DNA of 64,000 bases from Parapristionchus giblindavisi (GCA_943737045.1 CALSFV010000133.1:85268-149267); one strand, 5' to 3'. Shown: positions 48,071 through 60,483, counted from the stretch's first letter. Notes: generated from the sequence alone by a model not told the origin. Numbers and translations are program-made.

Positions 48071-48440
48071 CTTATCAGCGAAATTACCGAAGTCGGCACG
48101 AACAGCTTCTGGACTACTGTACTTGGACGACTTGTAACGACTGCAAAGATCAAAGATCAAATAATGAACGATAGAAGATCAAAGATCAAACCGGATGATA
48201 TCCTGAAGAGTGCCAGCAACGAGGAAGTATTGCTGCTTCAGACGGATTTCTTTTGCGCAGAACTTCTGCAAAAGATCAAAGATCAATATGCTAATTAGTC
48301 ATATTCTATCTTTTACTTACATTATCATTAGGATATAGTACACGAGTGATGTTTTGACTTAGATTTATATCCATGACAGAATTGATGTAATATCTATCAT
48401 TGAAGAAGGGCTTGACAAAGACAACTTGAGTATGGATCCA
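48071..48440 (-). pseudogene. glycogen phosphorylase copy A, N-terminal part
   Basis: Exons are about 48,321-48,440 (HTQVVFV fused to KPFFNDRYYINSVMD, then SQNITRVLYPNDN), 48,192-48,265 (KFCAKEIRLKQQYFLVAGTL, QDI) and 48,071-48,140 (RYKSSKYSSPEAVRADFGNF, ADK). They match the phosphorylase blocks TQVV(F/L)A, NISRVLYPND, GKELRLKQQYFLVAATLQDI and VRxxFxxFPDK. The three exons join in phase. About 25 residues are deleted between TQVVF and the FN...YI segment, which removes the PYDTPxPGY block. Exons further 5', encoding the N-terminal 150-200 residues, were not found. Confidence 0.92.
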
Positions 48441-48699
48441 TAGAGGCTAAAATACATTCGATTATCAATCAATAAATTAATCAATGAAGTACCGTATACC
48501 TTTCGACAACCTTTCTGTAGACGTTGAGAGAGTTGAGGCACAAATCAATCAATAAAACTCTATTCTACTTGCTTAGTAGATTATATCCAATCAATAATCC
48601 TACTTCATTTAAGCTCTACTTCTCGTGCATCCTCGTCAGCTGAAGAGTACAAAGATATCAATCAATCGATAACAAATCGCCAAAACTGTGTGGGAAACG

Positions 48700-50039
48700 A
48701 ACTCAGAAACCCACCTTGAGGTACGGTAAGTGGTTGCATCATGACATAAGCCGCTCATTGATTAGAAGAAAGAATATGTCGGCGTCAAAGATAGAGACGG
48801 GGTGCCAGAAGAGGAGGAATACGAGGGTGATGATGTTGAGGAAGGACTGACATCGTAGACGAGATGCCGTAGTACCGAGAGGATGAGAGGGCCATTGATG
48901 GGGACTATGGAGTGGGGCAATAATAATAAGGGACTAGACTAACAAAAGGGGAGATGATAGGGGTATAATATATGACAGACACTATGAGATTGTGTCCAAA
49001 AGACACGAAAGGAAGATTCTCACCTTTTGCACACAATCTCTCTCGCTCTTTTCACTGAGTTTCCTTTCCTTTCGTTTCTTTTAACACGGTATAGGGTCAA
49101 TAATAATAGGGAATAGGGATAAATGGAGAGATAAATAAAAAAAAAAGAAGATATGACACATGAGAAAGGTGCAGTACGCACTATGACACTAGGGGGTATG
49201 GGAGGGACATATTTAAAGGAGAGACGGGGGGATACGGGGATGGGGTATAATGAACAAAAATATATGTACAAAAAATATCTTTTTGGATTTTGTTTTTTTA
49301 ATTTTTTTGGATTTTTCGATTTTTTAAGTAAAAAAAACAACTATCAAATATAAAAAATATATACAGGGGGAAACTAAATAGAAGGAACTAATAGGAACTA
49401 AGAGAAGGATAGAACTAAGGGAATAATCTGAAAAAAACTATGTACAATCGAAATCTTTTTGGTTTATATGATTTTTAAATTTTTTTCGGGTTTTTTAAAT
49501 TTTTTAAATTAAATATTAAACAAGAAATTAAAAAATATATAAACTGGGGATGGAATGGAAGGGGGGGGGGCGCAATCTGAAATATGAAAAAAATCATAAT
49601 TTTTCCTTGAATAAAGTCATTTCGTGATCAAGATGCCTTCACTACAGGAAGAAAATGAATGAAAGAAATCAATTCGTAGCTGACACACTATTTACTAGAG
49701 CTTTCACCATCCGTGGTTTCCTTAACCATCTATATTTTCGTCTCGATATCTTATTGCTACAGTATCTATTGATCGATATTGACTATAATTGTTCAATTAC
49801 AGTACCTCATCAATCTCGGTAGATGGATGGATGGAGATAGAAGGAGAAGAGTAGGGGTGAGGTAGGCGTAGGCAGGAATCGAGAGAGACTGAATGAATTT
49901 ATTGATTGATAGATGAAGATGGTAGATAGATTGATAGTAATGCTCAGTACGAAAGTCACGAAAAGGAAGATAAAAGATATCAGATGAGATGATTTTAGAG
50001 ATTGATTATATGTTTGATGGATTAACAATAATATAATTA

Positions 50040-50040
<1 letters not shown>
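48700..50040. other. no gene recognised
   Basis: AT-rich sequence with A/T homopolymers (49,260-49,530) and a G10 run at 49,561. Open frames here are low complexity. Confidence 0.5.
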
Positions 50041-50041
<1 letters not shown>

Positions 50042-50078
<37 letters not shown>

Positions 50079-50079
50079 C
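50042..50079. repeat. (AAT)n microsatellite
   Basis: About 12 AAT units. Confidence 0.97.
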
Positions 50080-50660
50080 CACTTACAGTTTGCATCCGGT
50101 TGTCGTCTGCCGCACTCACACCGCCAGTTAATGAGGCTGTATTGCGGTGGAGGGAAGAAGCGACAGACGACGGTGGATGACGAACTCTGAAATGGAAGAT
50201 ATAGGGTACGGTAGGTCACATTGATTATTGATTGATTTCATAGAAAACATGTTCATTGGTCGATCTGTTTGATCTATCTACTGAGTTTTGATTTATCTCT
50301 ATCGAGCTAATGAATAGTATTGGTTGATCACTATTAATCTATTGATTGAATATTATTGATTGATCTATGTCTATTGGTTGAATATTATTGATTGATCTAT
50401 GTCTATTGATTGATTATTATTGATTGATCTATGTCTATTGGTTGAATATTATTGATTGATCTATGTCTATTGATTGATTATTATTGGTCGATCTATGTCT
50501 ATTGATTGATTATTATTGATTGATCTATGTCTATTGATTGAATATCATTCAGTGATCTACCTACCTCCTCGTCCTCCTCGCGTCACCCGGGGACCGCCGG
50601 TCGGTGGTGGTCGGACCCCCACGGCCTTCTCTCAAAAGGGGACCGGAGTCTGTAATGGTA
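50080..50660. other. two exon-like GC-rich islands and a 32-bp repeat
   Basis: Minus-strand islands at about 50,088-50,187 (TTTCAG acceptor, CT|GTAAGT donor) and 50,570-50,650 (TTACAG acceptor, GTAGGT donor, open with SGPLLREGRGGP) are GC-rich against AT-rich flanks. They lie just past the stop codon of the 16-exon gene and could be exons of a separate downstream gene, not identified. Between them, at about 50,330-50,545, runs a tandem repeat of ATTGATTGATCTATGTCTATTG. Confidence 0.4.
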
Positions 50661-50961
50661 TACTGTAGGATTACGGTAATCATTCTATTGACGTATTAAT
50701 AATGATAGTGATAAAGTGAGTGAGAGCGAATAATAATGAGACTTACATTATCAATAGAAGATGGGTCGGGGATAGAAGAAGAAAAAGAAGAATATGATGA
50801 TGATGCTGGTTATGGTAGAGATGATGATGATGATAGTCGATACGGTAGAGGATACTGTAGATGATGAGGATGATGATGTTGAAGAGGATACTGTAGATGA
50901 TGATGGCGATGGAGACGGCGATGATGAGTGGGCGCATGGAGGCGGAGCGGTAGAGGATAAT

Positions 50962-53900
50962 TTAATATCCATTCAATTCTCCGTTGAGCCCCTCCATGTC
51001 CCTTCTCAAGTCATCGCTGTACGCCCTGAAAATATTGATTTATTGGAGAGAAATGAAGGATATTGATCTTTGATCTTTGATCTCTAGTTCACTTACTTGA
51101 AGGCGTTATAGCGTGCCTCCATCGCACCATTGAAGGCGACCTTGCCCCTTCTTCCACCGGCAGCTCGCTCCATTCTTCTCTTGAGATACTAAATATGTAT
51201 GTATTTATATATTGATTGATTTATTTATTTATTGATTTATTCCATCAAATATAATAAGAGGGAGTGATATGTATAAGGCGATTACGGTTTTTGCGCAGTT
51301 TATAAAGGGAAGGCTTTCAGGCACGAATTCGAGAGAATTTGAATATGTATGTAGTTATTAAATAACATGGGATTGGATGATAGGATTTCGAGAGAGAGGG
51401 GAGGGAGGGAGAGGGAGAGATAGATAGAGAGAGGGAGAGAGGGGAATTTGCATTTTGTACTTGATGAAACATCCTTGTGGTGTACGATAAGTAAATAAAT
51501 AAATAAATAAATAAATAGAGACATACCCGATTAAACCTCTCTCCGAGTTGGACGAGATGGGCCAGACGAGAGATGATCTGGTTCAACTCGTAGGCCAACT
51601 CGTTGTACTGCTCCCGGGTCATCGGATGGTAGACCAAGAGTTCGAACGTCCTCTCCAACGACTCCTGTAAAGTGCGAGGATGAGGAAGAGGGAGAGAAAA
51701 GGAGAGGTAGAGGGAGAGAAAAGGAGAGGGAGAGGGAGAGAAAGTAATGAACATACCACGGTCTTCTTTCGGGACGAGGTGGTAGTCACGATGGACATCT
51801 TCTTGGAGAACGTCAGTGCGTCGCACACCTCCTTGATATCCTTGTGGTGCGTGTACGACGTGTCCGGGAGCTGCTGGAGCGTGTTCTTGATCTGCTCCCT
51901 GAATTTGATCGATTTGATAGATTAGTGAGTGTGTGCATTGCCCAATAGCTGCGTTACATATTTCCAAAATGCGGTCAGGTTTTATCGATTTTTTCGTATA
52001 TTTTCTGCTCAAAATGCGGTCAGACTTTGCTGCTTGTCACGTACTTTTCTCCCTATGATTACGTTGTTTATTGATTATGACAATGGATAGGGTGATCTTA
52101 CTTATCGGGCAGCTGGATGTCCGCGGATACATCGACGACGGCACCGGCGGGAGCTGTGGCGGCGGCTGGAGCTTGGTCAGGGGCTCCTTCATCGTTGTCA
52201 TCATCTCTGAAATGAACACTTTATTGATTACTATATTATATAGACCATGAGAATATATTATTGATTTTCACTATTATCGATTCAATGTATGCCTTGCAGA
52301 CTGGGACAATTGATCTACGTATCATTCGGTGTATTGATCGATTTTCTTTGATATTACACAGTACTCTAGATGATGTCGATTGAGTGAATATCCTCGGTAC
52401 GGTTTGATAGATAGTACCGATTGATTGAGTTGTTTCAATATTGTTGGAATTGTTTCATAACATGGTCTCTATTGATTAAAAGTTAGATATCAATACAGTA
52501 ATATAGATATTATTGATTGATTGGGATAAACTTACTCCTCCTGTCACTCTCGCTCTCTGATTCTCTCGCTCTCGCTCTCTGATTCTCTCGCTCTCGCTGT
52601 CTGATTCTCTCGCTCTCTGATTCACTCGCTCTCGCTCTCTGATTCTCTCGCTCTCGCTGTCTGATTCTCTCGCTCTCTGATTCTCTCGCTCTCGCTCTCT
52701 GATTCTCTCGCTCTCTGATTCTCTCACTCTCGCTGTCTGATTCTCTCACTCTCGCTGTCTGATTCTCTCACTCTCGCTGTCTGATTCTCTCACTCTCGCT
52801 GTCTGATTCTCTCACTCTCGCTGTCTGATTCTCTCACTCTCGCTGTCTGATTCTTTCACTCTCGCTGTCTGATTCTCTCACTCTCGCTGTCTGATTCTCT
52901 CACTCTCGCTGTCTGATTCTCTCACTCTCGCTGTCTGATTCTCTCACTCTCGCTCTCTGATTCTCTCACTCTCGCTCTCTGATTCTCTCACTCTCGCTCT
53001 CTGATTCTCTCACTCTCGCTGTCTGATTCTCTCACTCTCGCTGTCTGATTCTCTCACTCTCGCTGTTTGATTCTCTCACTCTCGCTGTCTGATTCTCTCA
53101 CTCTCGCTGTCTGATTCTCTCACTCTCGCTGTCTGATTCTCTCACTCTCGCTGTCTGATTCTCTCACTCTCGCTGTCTGATTCTCTCACTCTCGCTGTCT
53201 GATTCTCTCACTCTCGCTGTCTGATTCTCTCACTCTCGCTGTCTGATTCTCTCACTCTCGCTCTCTGATTCTCTCACTCTCGCTCTCTGATTATCTCGCT
53301 CTCGCTCTCTGATTCTCTCGCTCTCGCTGTCTGATTCTCTCGCTCTCTGATTCTCTCGCTCTCGCTGTCTGATTCTCTCGCTCTCTGATTCTCTCGCTCT
53401 CGCTCTCGCTCTCTGATTCTCTCGCTCTCTGATTCTCTCACTCTCGCTGTCTGATTCTCTCACTCTCGCTGTCTGATTCTCTCACTCTCGCTGTCTGATT
53501 CTCTCACTATCGCTGTCTGATTCTCTCACTCTCGCTGTCTGATTCTCTCACTCTCGCTGTCTGATTCTTTCACTCTCGCTGTCTGATTCTCTCACTCTCG
53601 CTGTCTGATTCTCTCACTCTCGCTGTCTGATTCTCTCACTCTCGCTGTCTGATTCTCTCACTCTCGCTCTCTGATTCTCTCACTCTCGCTCTCTGATTCT
53701 CTCACTCTCGCTCTCTGATTCTCTCACTCTCGCTCTCTGATTCTCTCACTCTCGCTCTCTGATTCTCTCACTCTCGCTGTCTGATTCTCTCACTCTCGCT
53801 GTCTGATTCTCTCACTCTCGCTGTCTGATTCTCTCACTCTCGCTGTCTGATTCTCTCACTCTCGCTGTCTGATTCTCTCACTCTCGCTGTCTGATTCTCT

Positions 53901-56900
53901 CACTCTCGCTGTCTGATTCTCTCACTCTCGCTGTCTGATTCTCTCACTCTCGCTGTCTGATTCTCTCACTCTCGCTGTCTGATTCTCTCACTCTCGCTCT
54001 CTGATTCTCTCACTCTCGCTCTCTGATTCTCTCACTCTCGCTGCCTGATTCTCTCACTCTCGCTGTCTGATTCTCTCACTCTCGCTGTCTGATTCTCTCA
54101 CTCTCGCTGTCTGATTCTCTCACTCTCGCTGTCTGATTCTCTCACTCTCGCTGTCTGATTCTCTCACTCTCGCTGTTTGATTCAATCACTCTCGCTGCCT
54201 GATTCTTTCACTCTTGCTATCTGATTCTCGCACTCTCGCTCTTTTTGTTCTCATCATTTCTACATTCTGTAGTGATCCATGGAGGGAATATCATTGTATT
54301 CTATCCCTATTTTGTATTCATTTATAGACTCACCTCTCTCGTCTCAGACGCGGGCGCTTCGGCTCATTGGCGGGCTCATCTTCATCATCATCTCCATCAT
54401 CTGACGATCTTCTCTTCCTTCTCCTGAAATGAAGGATACGTTATGCACAGACCAGGCACCAATGTTTTATCTCGAGTTTGAATAATATAATGGTACAACC
54501 ATCGTTGTGTGTAGTGGTTAATACTGTAGCTAGCTGGTTATAATGGTATTATCGATTGATTTTGAACTTACATGGGAGAAGAGAGTAGAGGTCGGTGCAC
54601 GTCAGGGAAGACGTCCTCATCATCGTTGAGTGCGGAGCGGGCTCTGATAATTATTGATTTATCGATTGATTAGTGACTACTATGTAGTTATAATATCATA
54701 TAAAAAAAGGCACAACATTAATTTTGAGAGAAAAAATCCTCACCTCTCGACCTTGAGCTGGCCGTCCTTCTTCGTTTTGACACAACTAAAGTAATAATTT
54801 ATTATTGATCTTTGATCTTTAGATCTACTATGATTACAATACTTCAACTCTACATTCAAGACTCTACATAGAGCATGCCTTTTCATACCCTCACAATGTG
54901 AGGATCGACATATGGCTAGGTTTTATGCGAAAATAACGATTTTTTCTAAATTGGCCAATAGTTTAAAGAAATTTATAGCTTGGAGTAGTCCTATGTGAGC
55001 ATGTAATGCATACCTCTTCACAAAGCCCTTTATCCTCTTCGTCCATCCCTTCTTCTCCTTCGGTTGAGGAAGGATAACAGTGGGGGCACTGTCGTCCAAA
55101 TCGGCGGGAGGAACGGGGGGTGCGAATGCGGGAAGACTGTAAAGATCAAAGATCACCTTTTGTATGATCCACAATAGTCTAGTCAAAGAAGAAAGATTGA
55201 ATTATGAATTTGAGAGATCAAAAGATCATTTAGATGAAATAAATAGATAATTGGGAGTACCGAGGAGCAGTGACGACTGCATATCCAGGCGTCGATGACT
55301 GCGAATCATCGAAGCCTCTGTCATCCGCCCGCCCCAGTTGCCTGTAGAGATCAAAGATCAACTTTGATATGATCCACAATAGTCTAATCAAAAAAATAAA
55401 GATTGATTTATGAATTTGAGAGTTCAAAAGATCATTTAGATGAAATAAATAGATAATTGGGAGTACCGATGACGATCGGCGACTTCATACGGATCATCTC
55501 TGGACGTAGATGGGCCTGCCTCATCTCCGTGATCCTCAGTGATGGATCTGCAAAGATCAAATTAAAGTTAAAGTAATGGAAGAATGATTTGGAAGTAGGT
55601 TGTATTGGAAGAGAAACTATTTAAAGACTAGTATATCTATAAACAAATTCGATTCAGTGTTTCGGCCCTGGTCCTAGACAAAGACAGGTTCTAGACACCT
55701 TAGTAGGTAATTTATGCTTTACACTGCTAGTGATACGGTAGATAACTTACTGGTAGGAGGCCTCTGGAGATCCTTCGTCTGACTGAGGACGATGAGGGCC
55801 AGGGCGCAGACTCTCCTTCAGCCGGTCGGCGGTGAGATACGCCGGTGCCTGCTTCTCCTGAATCATACGGTATATTATTAAGAGACTACGGTAATTATCG
55901 ATCTGATCGTCTTACCTCCTCCAGCTCTCGGACGAACTCCCAGACCGTGCGTAAGTGCTCTGGAAGGGCCTGGGAGCTCACTCTTCCACCCCTCACACGG
56001 TAGAGCATTGCCTGAAATGCACATTAATCGATAATACAATCATTATAGTTACAATGACTCATTACTACAGTGAGATATTCTTGATTGTCAGTGCCCATGT
56101 ATGTATCTTATACACGTCAATTTTTAAGATGTATTTATTGATCTTTGATCTTTGTAGCATACCTCTTCGCCTCGGATGTCGAGGAGGAGGTGAAGAGGCG
56201 TGGCGGGGTCCGTCATCCTGAACGGTTCCAAGAGGAACGACTTGGACACAAATCGTTTGCGTCCCATCGCCGTCAGGTGGAGCGGCACCCCTTGACCATC
56301 TGAAAGTACTACATTATTGATTAGTTTGAAAGATCAGCAGCACATACTATAGATCAGATTGTGTGTATACGGTGTTTACTGTACGTAGAGTGACATAGAG
56401 GATATGGTAGTAAAGAATGAATACTGTATGTCGAGAGGTAAAAAGGATACGGTAGTGAGGAGAATGGATACTGTATAATGAAGTGCGACAGACAGACAGA
56501 CAAAAAGACGAGCCTTATAATTTTATAGAATAAATCAATCAACAAATAAACTGTGAAATAATGTAAGCGGGCGATGTTATTATGAATAATTATGTAAATT
56601 ACATACCCTTCAGGCAGTCTATCGCCTCTCCGAGGATCTCGGCGAGATGGAAGCACGTACCCCCTCTCCCGCTGCCAAACAGCTTCTTAATAATTACGGT
56701 AAGATAAATGAATGGTAATGGCTACTGTAATCCAAGTTACCGTAATCTATAGATCTATTAGTAAGGCATTTGTTGGAAGCTGCAGTGGAGCAAAAAGTTC
56801 AGAAAAAATGCACTTTTTGTAGAAGCCCATAGAGTGAAATGATCAATACATGAATAAAGGATGATGAAGATGAATAACGAAAGAACTCACGATTAGCAGT

Positions 56901-56926
56901 TGTCCTGCTTCCGGTTTCATTTCCAT
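50962..56926 (-). CDS. 16-exon gene for an unrecognised 491-residue protein
   Basis: CDS exons (5' to 3'): 56,891-56,926; 56,607-56,685; 56,163-56,299; 55,916-56,011; 55,751-55,857; 55,467-55,547; 55,261-55,341; 55,014-55,136; 54,744-54,785; 54,572-54,643; 54,334-54,423; 52,102-52,206; 51,757-51,898; 51,527-51,664; 51,097-51,179; 50,962-51,025. The total is 1,476 nt, in frame at every junction, start MEMKPEAGQLLI, stop TAA. The N-terminal third looks globular (GGTCFHLAEILGEAIDCL, FVSKSFLLEPFRM, LPEHLRTVWEFVRELEE). The middle is acidic and proline-rich with basic clusters (KEKKGWTKRIKGF, RRKRRSSDDGDDDEDE, PKRPRLRR) that look like nuclear localisation signals. The C-terminal part is helical (EQIKNTLQQLPDTSYTHHKD, YNELAYELNQIISRLAHLV), with coiled-coil potential. 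I infer a nuclear protein but recognise no family. Intron 11 is expanded by a 1.7-kb satellite. Confidence 0.82.
51380..51445. repeat. GA-rich tract in intron
   Basis: GAGAGAGGGAG-type purine repeat in the 51,180-51,526 intron, followed by (AAAT)n at about 51,491-51,516. Confidence 0.9.
52529..54240. repeat. 22-bp satellite, about 1.7 kb, inside an intron
   Basis: About 75 copies of CTCTCACTCTCGCTGTCTGATT and variants (CTCTCGCTCTCTGATT). It fills most of the intron between exons 11 and 12 of the 491-residue gene. Serine/arginine/glutamate open frames on the minus strand are an artefact of the repeat. Confidence 0.97.
54880..54960. repeat. dispersed repeat shared with 30.1-30.25 kb
   Basis: CCCTCACAATGTGAGGATCGAC followed by GGCTAxxTTTTATGC and TTTTTTCTAAAT recurs near 30,130-30,255, in intergenic DNA there and in an intron here. 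Confidence 0.55.
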
Positions 56927-56999
56927 TTCGTGAATAGAAGATTGGTGTGTCCACCGAATGAATTACCTTGAATGATAACAAACATTTTCATTAGGAAAA

Positions 57000-57810
57000 C
57001 ATCAAATCTTCTATTTGAAATGTGCGAAACTATGTGAAAACCCGTTTAAAAACAAGCGAAATATGTAAAAGAAGCAATATTAATTGGTATTCATATAAAG
57101 AAAATCTTCGCGTCCTCCCCTTTGTCTTTCTCTAACACTCTCTTCATCTTGTGTACTCTCTTCCTCTCTATATTTCCCTCTCTCTATATATAGAAAGAAA
57201 GAATATTCTTCCCTACCATACTCTGGCTCTCTGACTAGCGTCCTCTTCTTCCTTCTCTCTTATCCTTCTGTCATATCTTTCATAATCGTGCAATTTTCTT
57301 TGATATTTGGTCTTTTATCTTTGATCTTTAAGCGCTTGCACTTCGTTTGCACTCTGACAAAACCACTGATTGTTTGTTTCATATTTGTATTTATGCATTA
57401 ACGATATATTTACTTCAGGTGTTTACAACGAAAATGAATCTAACTTATGGGTAGGCAAACCATGATGAAAGATGATACGGTAGAAGAAGATTATTGATTA
57501 ATGACAACGACATTCATTGATTGATTGGAGAAGATGAAGGAAATCTAACGAAGTAGGTAAGTTTTTGATTGACGTAATAATATTTATTGAATAGATAATC
57601 GCAGTATCTGTCTCATAAATTCCCTATTATGCTGATCTTTGATCTTTGATCTCATCTCTCTCATTATTTCTCGATTAGATACAATGTGTAGTACTGATAT
57701 AATGGATCAGATATGATTGGAATCATTAAATATTTCATTCATTTCTCGATCTGTCTTACCAGTTTGCACTGTATTGATCTGTATCAAGTGGTCTAGTAGT
57801 ATGATTCTTG
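57000..57810. other. intergenic region upstream of the 16-exon gene
   Basis: No exon was seen. A T/C-rich stretch at 57,115-57,300 lies about 200-370 bp before the ATG on the minus strand and may include promoter sequence. A GATCTTTGATC motif lies at about 57,640. Confidence 0.4.
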
Positions 57811-57812
57811 CA

Positions 57813-58560
57813 GAGGTGAAGGGAGAGACTGACAGACTAGGTAAAGGGAGAGACTGACAGACTAGGTAAAGGGAGAGATTGACAGACTAGGTAAAGGGAT
57901 AGACTGACAGACTAGGTAAAGGGAGAGACTGACAGACTAGGTAAAGGGAGAGACTGACAGACTAGGTAAAGGGAGAGACTGACAGACTAGGTAAAGGGAG
58001 AGACTGACAGACTAGGTAAAGGGAGAGACTGACAGACTAGGTAAAGGGAGAGACTGACAGACTAGGTAAAGGGAGAGACTGACAGACTAGGTAAAGGGAG
58101 AGACTGACAGACTAGGTAAAGGGATAGACTGACAGACTAGGTAAAGGGAGAGACTGACAGATTAGGTAAAGGGATAGACTGACAGACTAGGCAAAGGGAG
58201 ATACTGACAGATTAGGTAAAGGGATAGACTGACAGACTAGGTAAAGGGAGAGACTGACAGATTAGGTAAAGGGATAGACTGACAGACTAGGCAAAGGGAG
58301 AGACTGACAGATTAGGTAAAGGGATAGACTGACAGACTAGGTAAAGGGAGAGACTGACAGATTAGGTAAAGGGATAGACTGACAGACTAGGTAAAGGGAG
58401 AGACTGACAGATTAGGTAAAGGGATAGACTGACAGACTAGGTGAAGGGAGAGACTGACAGACTAGGTAAATGGAGAGACTGACAGACTAGGTAAAGGGAG
58501 AGACTGACAGACGAGGTAAAGGGAGAGACTGACACACTAGGTAAAGCGAGAGACTGACAG
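57813..58560. repeat. 25-bp satellite, about 30 copies
   Basis: The unit AGGGAGAGACTGACAGACTAGGTAA has a few variants. From about 58,120 to 58,440 two variants (GGGAGA...ATTAGG and GGGATA...ACTAGG) alternate, a dimeric higher-order pattern. Confidence 0.97.
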
Positions 58561-59470
58561 TTTTTTTATTAATTTTGAGAGAGTATGTGTGTTGTCGTTC
58601 TGGATTCCAAAATGTGCAGCATACTGCGCTCATGATTTGCAGACTAACGAGAAGGACAGAAGGATACTAGCGGAGGGGTGAGAGTAGTGAGAGCGTGGCC
58701 AAAGCGTTTGCAGAAGACGAGCGGAGTGAGAAGCATAAGACAACGAAATAGAGATAGTGAAGTTGAATATCGATTGGAAAAAAACACAAAAAATCCATAG
58801 TGATACGTGATCGTTAGGAAAAGGAGAGATATAGACGCATCTCTTTCTATATCCTCTCTCCATAGTCTCTCACTCTCTACACCCACTGGCAATTCTACAC
58901 TCTCGGCCCTGATGAGAGGACGATGAAATAATTGCGTTTGACCATTTCGGGGACTGTGATACTTGTAGTTTTCTTCAAAGAAGACTTATTTATAAGGCCT
59001 TCTCATTTCCCTCAGTACGATTAATCCCACAAGTTTCATCCAAATCGGTGAGATAAAATTTAAAACTGTCGCTTGGCTTACTTCATTCTTACAGGATAAG
59101 TAATGAACAAAGACAGAAAGACAAACAAGTGACGCCCATATCGATCTCATTGGTGTTTATCGTTCAGAGATTTGTGCACTGTAAGATTACGGTAGTCTTT
59201 CATCGTCGCACTATTACGGTAGCTCATTACAAATCTACTTTTCAGTTTTGGACTTCCCGATATGATCTATTTTGAAAATTGTAAAATTCATTGATCTAAC
59301 ATTTCTTCCCGCTCGTTCTGCTACAGTAATCTGCGAAACGCATAAACATTTATAACATTTATCGAACAATTCAACTCACACAAAACAAGATCAACGAAAA
59401 CTGTAACTTCACATTACAGTAACCCGAAACAATGAGGGTAATACTGTAATCATTACAATAATCATTATAC
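58561..59470. other. no gene recognised
   Basis: Unique AT-rich sequence. The 77- and 82-codon minus frames near 58.6-58.9 kb overlap in different frames and have no recognisable features. Confidence 0.5.
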
Positions 59471-59474
59471 GATC

Positions 59475-60047
59475 TCAAACCAATCCCTCTATTTCCTTCA
59501 TGAAGTCATCATAAGCTTCCTCAGTAGTCTTTCCTTCGATGATATGCGCTGGCGCCCTTCGAGTGCGCACTGGCGCCGTTGACTTCTTCTCACGAGGACG
59601 CAGTAACTGTGACGGTACCATACGAGACTCTGTAATCCATCAATCAATAGCTTTTTGGGTTACCGATTAGAAAACTACCGTAGTATCCGGCTCTATTTCT
59701 TTTCAAAACCAATTTCATGTGACAGTACAGTAATACCAAATCCATCCGATAATGTGCTCCCAGAACTCCTAGGGCACTTATAACTAATAGATCTCTGGAT
59801 GCCTTGAGATCTCACACATAAACTCCCAAATCACCTAATGTACTTAGAAACAAATACCTAATAGAGCTCCAAGAGCTTCCTCCACATACCTTAAGATCTC
59901 GGAGCTGAGGTTGAGCAGCGATGGTGGCATCAGTGAGAAGAGGTCTTTTGAACATGACTGGTTGAGCCTTATAAGAAGAGTTGGATGAAGTGAAAGACGG
60001 TGGAGGAGGGAATTATGTTGGAGGTAGAGGAGGAGGAGGAAGGGAAG
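59475..60047 (-). pseudogene. 3' end of a WBP11-like splicing-factor gene
   Basis: Two minus-strand exons join in phase: 59,890-60,047 and 59,475-59,627. The second ends TTEEAYDDFMKEIEGLV, stop, which resembles the C-terminus of the WW-binding spliceosomal protein WBP11 (a DxVYEAFMKEMEGLL-type end). It is preceded by SRMVPSQLLRPREKK, like the family's RFVPxxLRVRR block. The first exon has a polyproline run (SLPPPPPLPPT) typical of that protein, then FKRPLLTDATIAAQPQLRDL. TAA at 60,013-60,015 interrupts the proline-rich segment, and no N-terminal exons lie upstream before the divergent zinc-finger gene. It is therefore probably a truncated pseudogene, unless transcription starts at the downstream Met. 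Confidence 0.6.
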
Positions 60048-60483
60048 CTGAAATACATTCAATATTGATCGGTCTTAACGTATTGATTAGTCCATAAACT
60101 ACAGCGAAATATCGATTAGATTGATTTAGCAGAAAGATACAGTTCATTAATCAATTGGCCTATCCAGGTTAAAGTTGTTTTTGAATTGAACGAAGTTTAA
60201 GATAATAAATATGAAAAATACTAGCACAAAAGCAGTGTCTCTCAAAGTAATAGCTTAGTTGTTATTAGAAAACTATGCATAAATGAACTTCAAACGCCCG
60301 CGAACTTGAACTGTACTTATTATTTATCTGACAACTTTGGACATATTTATTACATACGGTAGGTATTTTCGTCCAAAATCCTCGCCTTTCATAATTTAAA
60401 AAATATTTGTCTCTAGATTTGTGTTTTAAACATGTGTATATGTCGTTGAATTGTTTATTTTCTAGCTTGCGTATAACATAAAA

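Noticed and set aside
50794..51066. Acidic DDEDDDVEED plus-strand frame of 90 codons
   Set aside because: It is antisense to the last exon and an adjacent GAT-rich simple repeat; the minus-strand gene explains the coding signal.
52476..53463. Arg/Ser/Glu-rich frames resembling SR proteins
   Set aside because: They are the 22-bp intronic satellite read on the minus strand.
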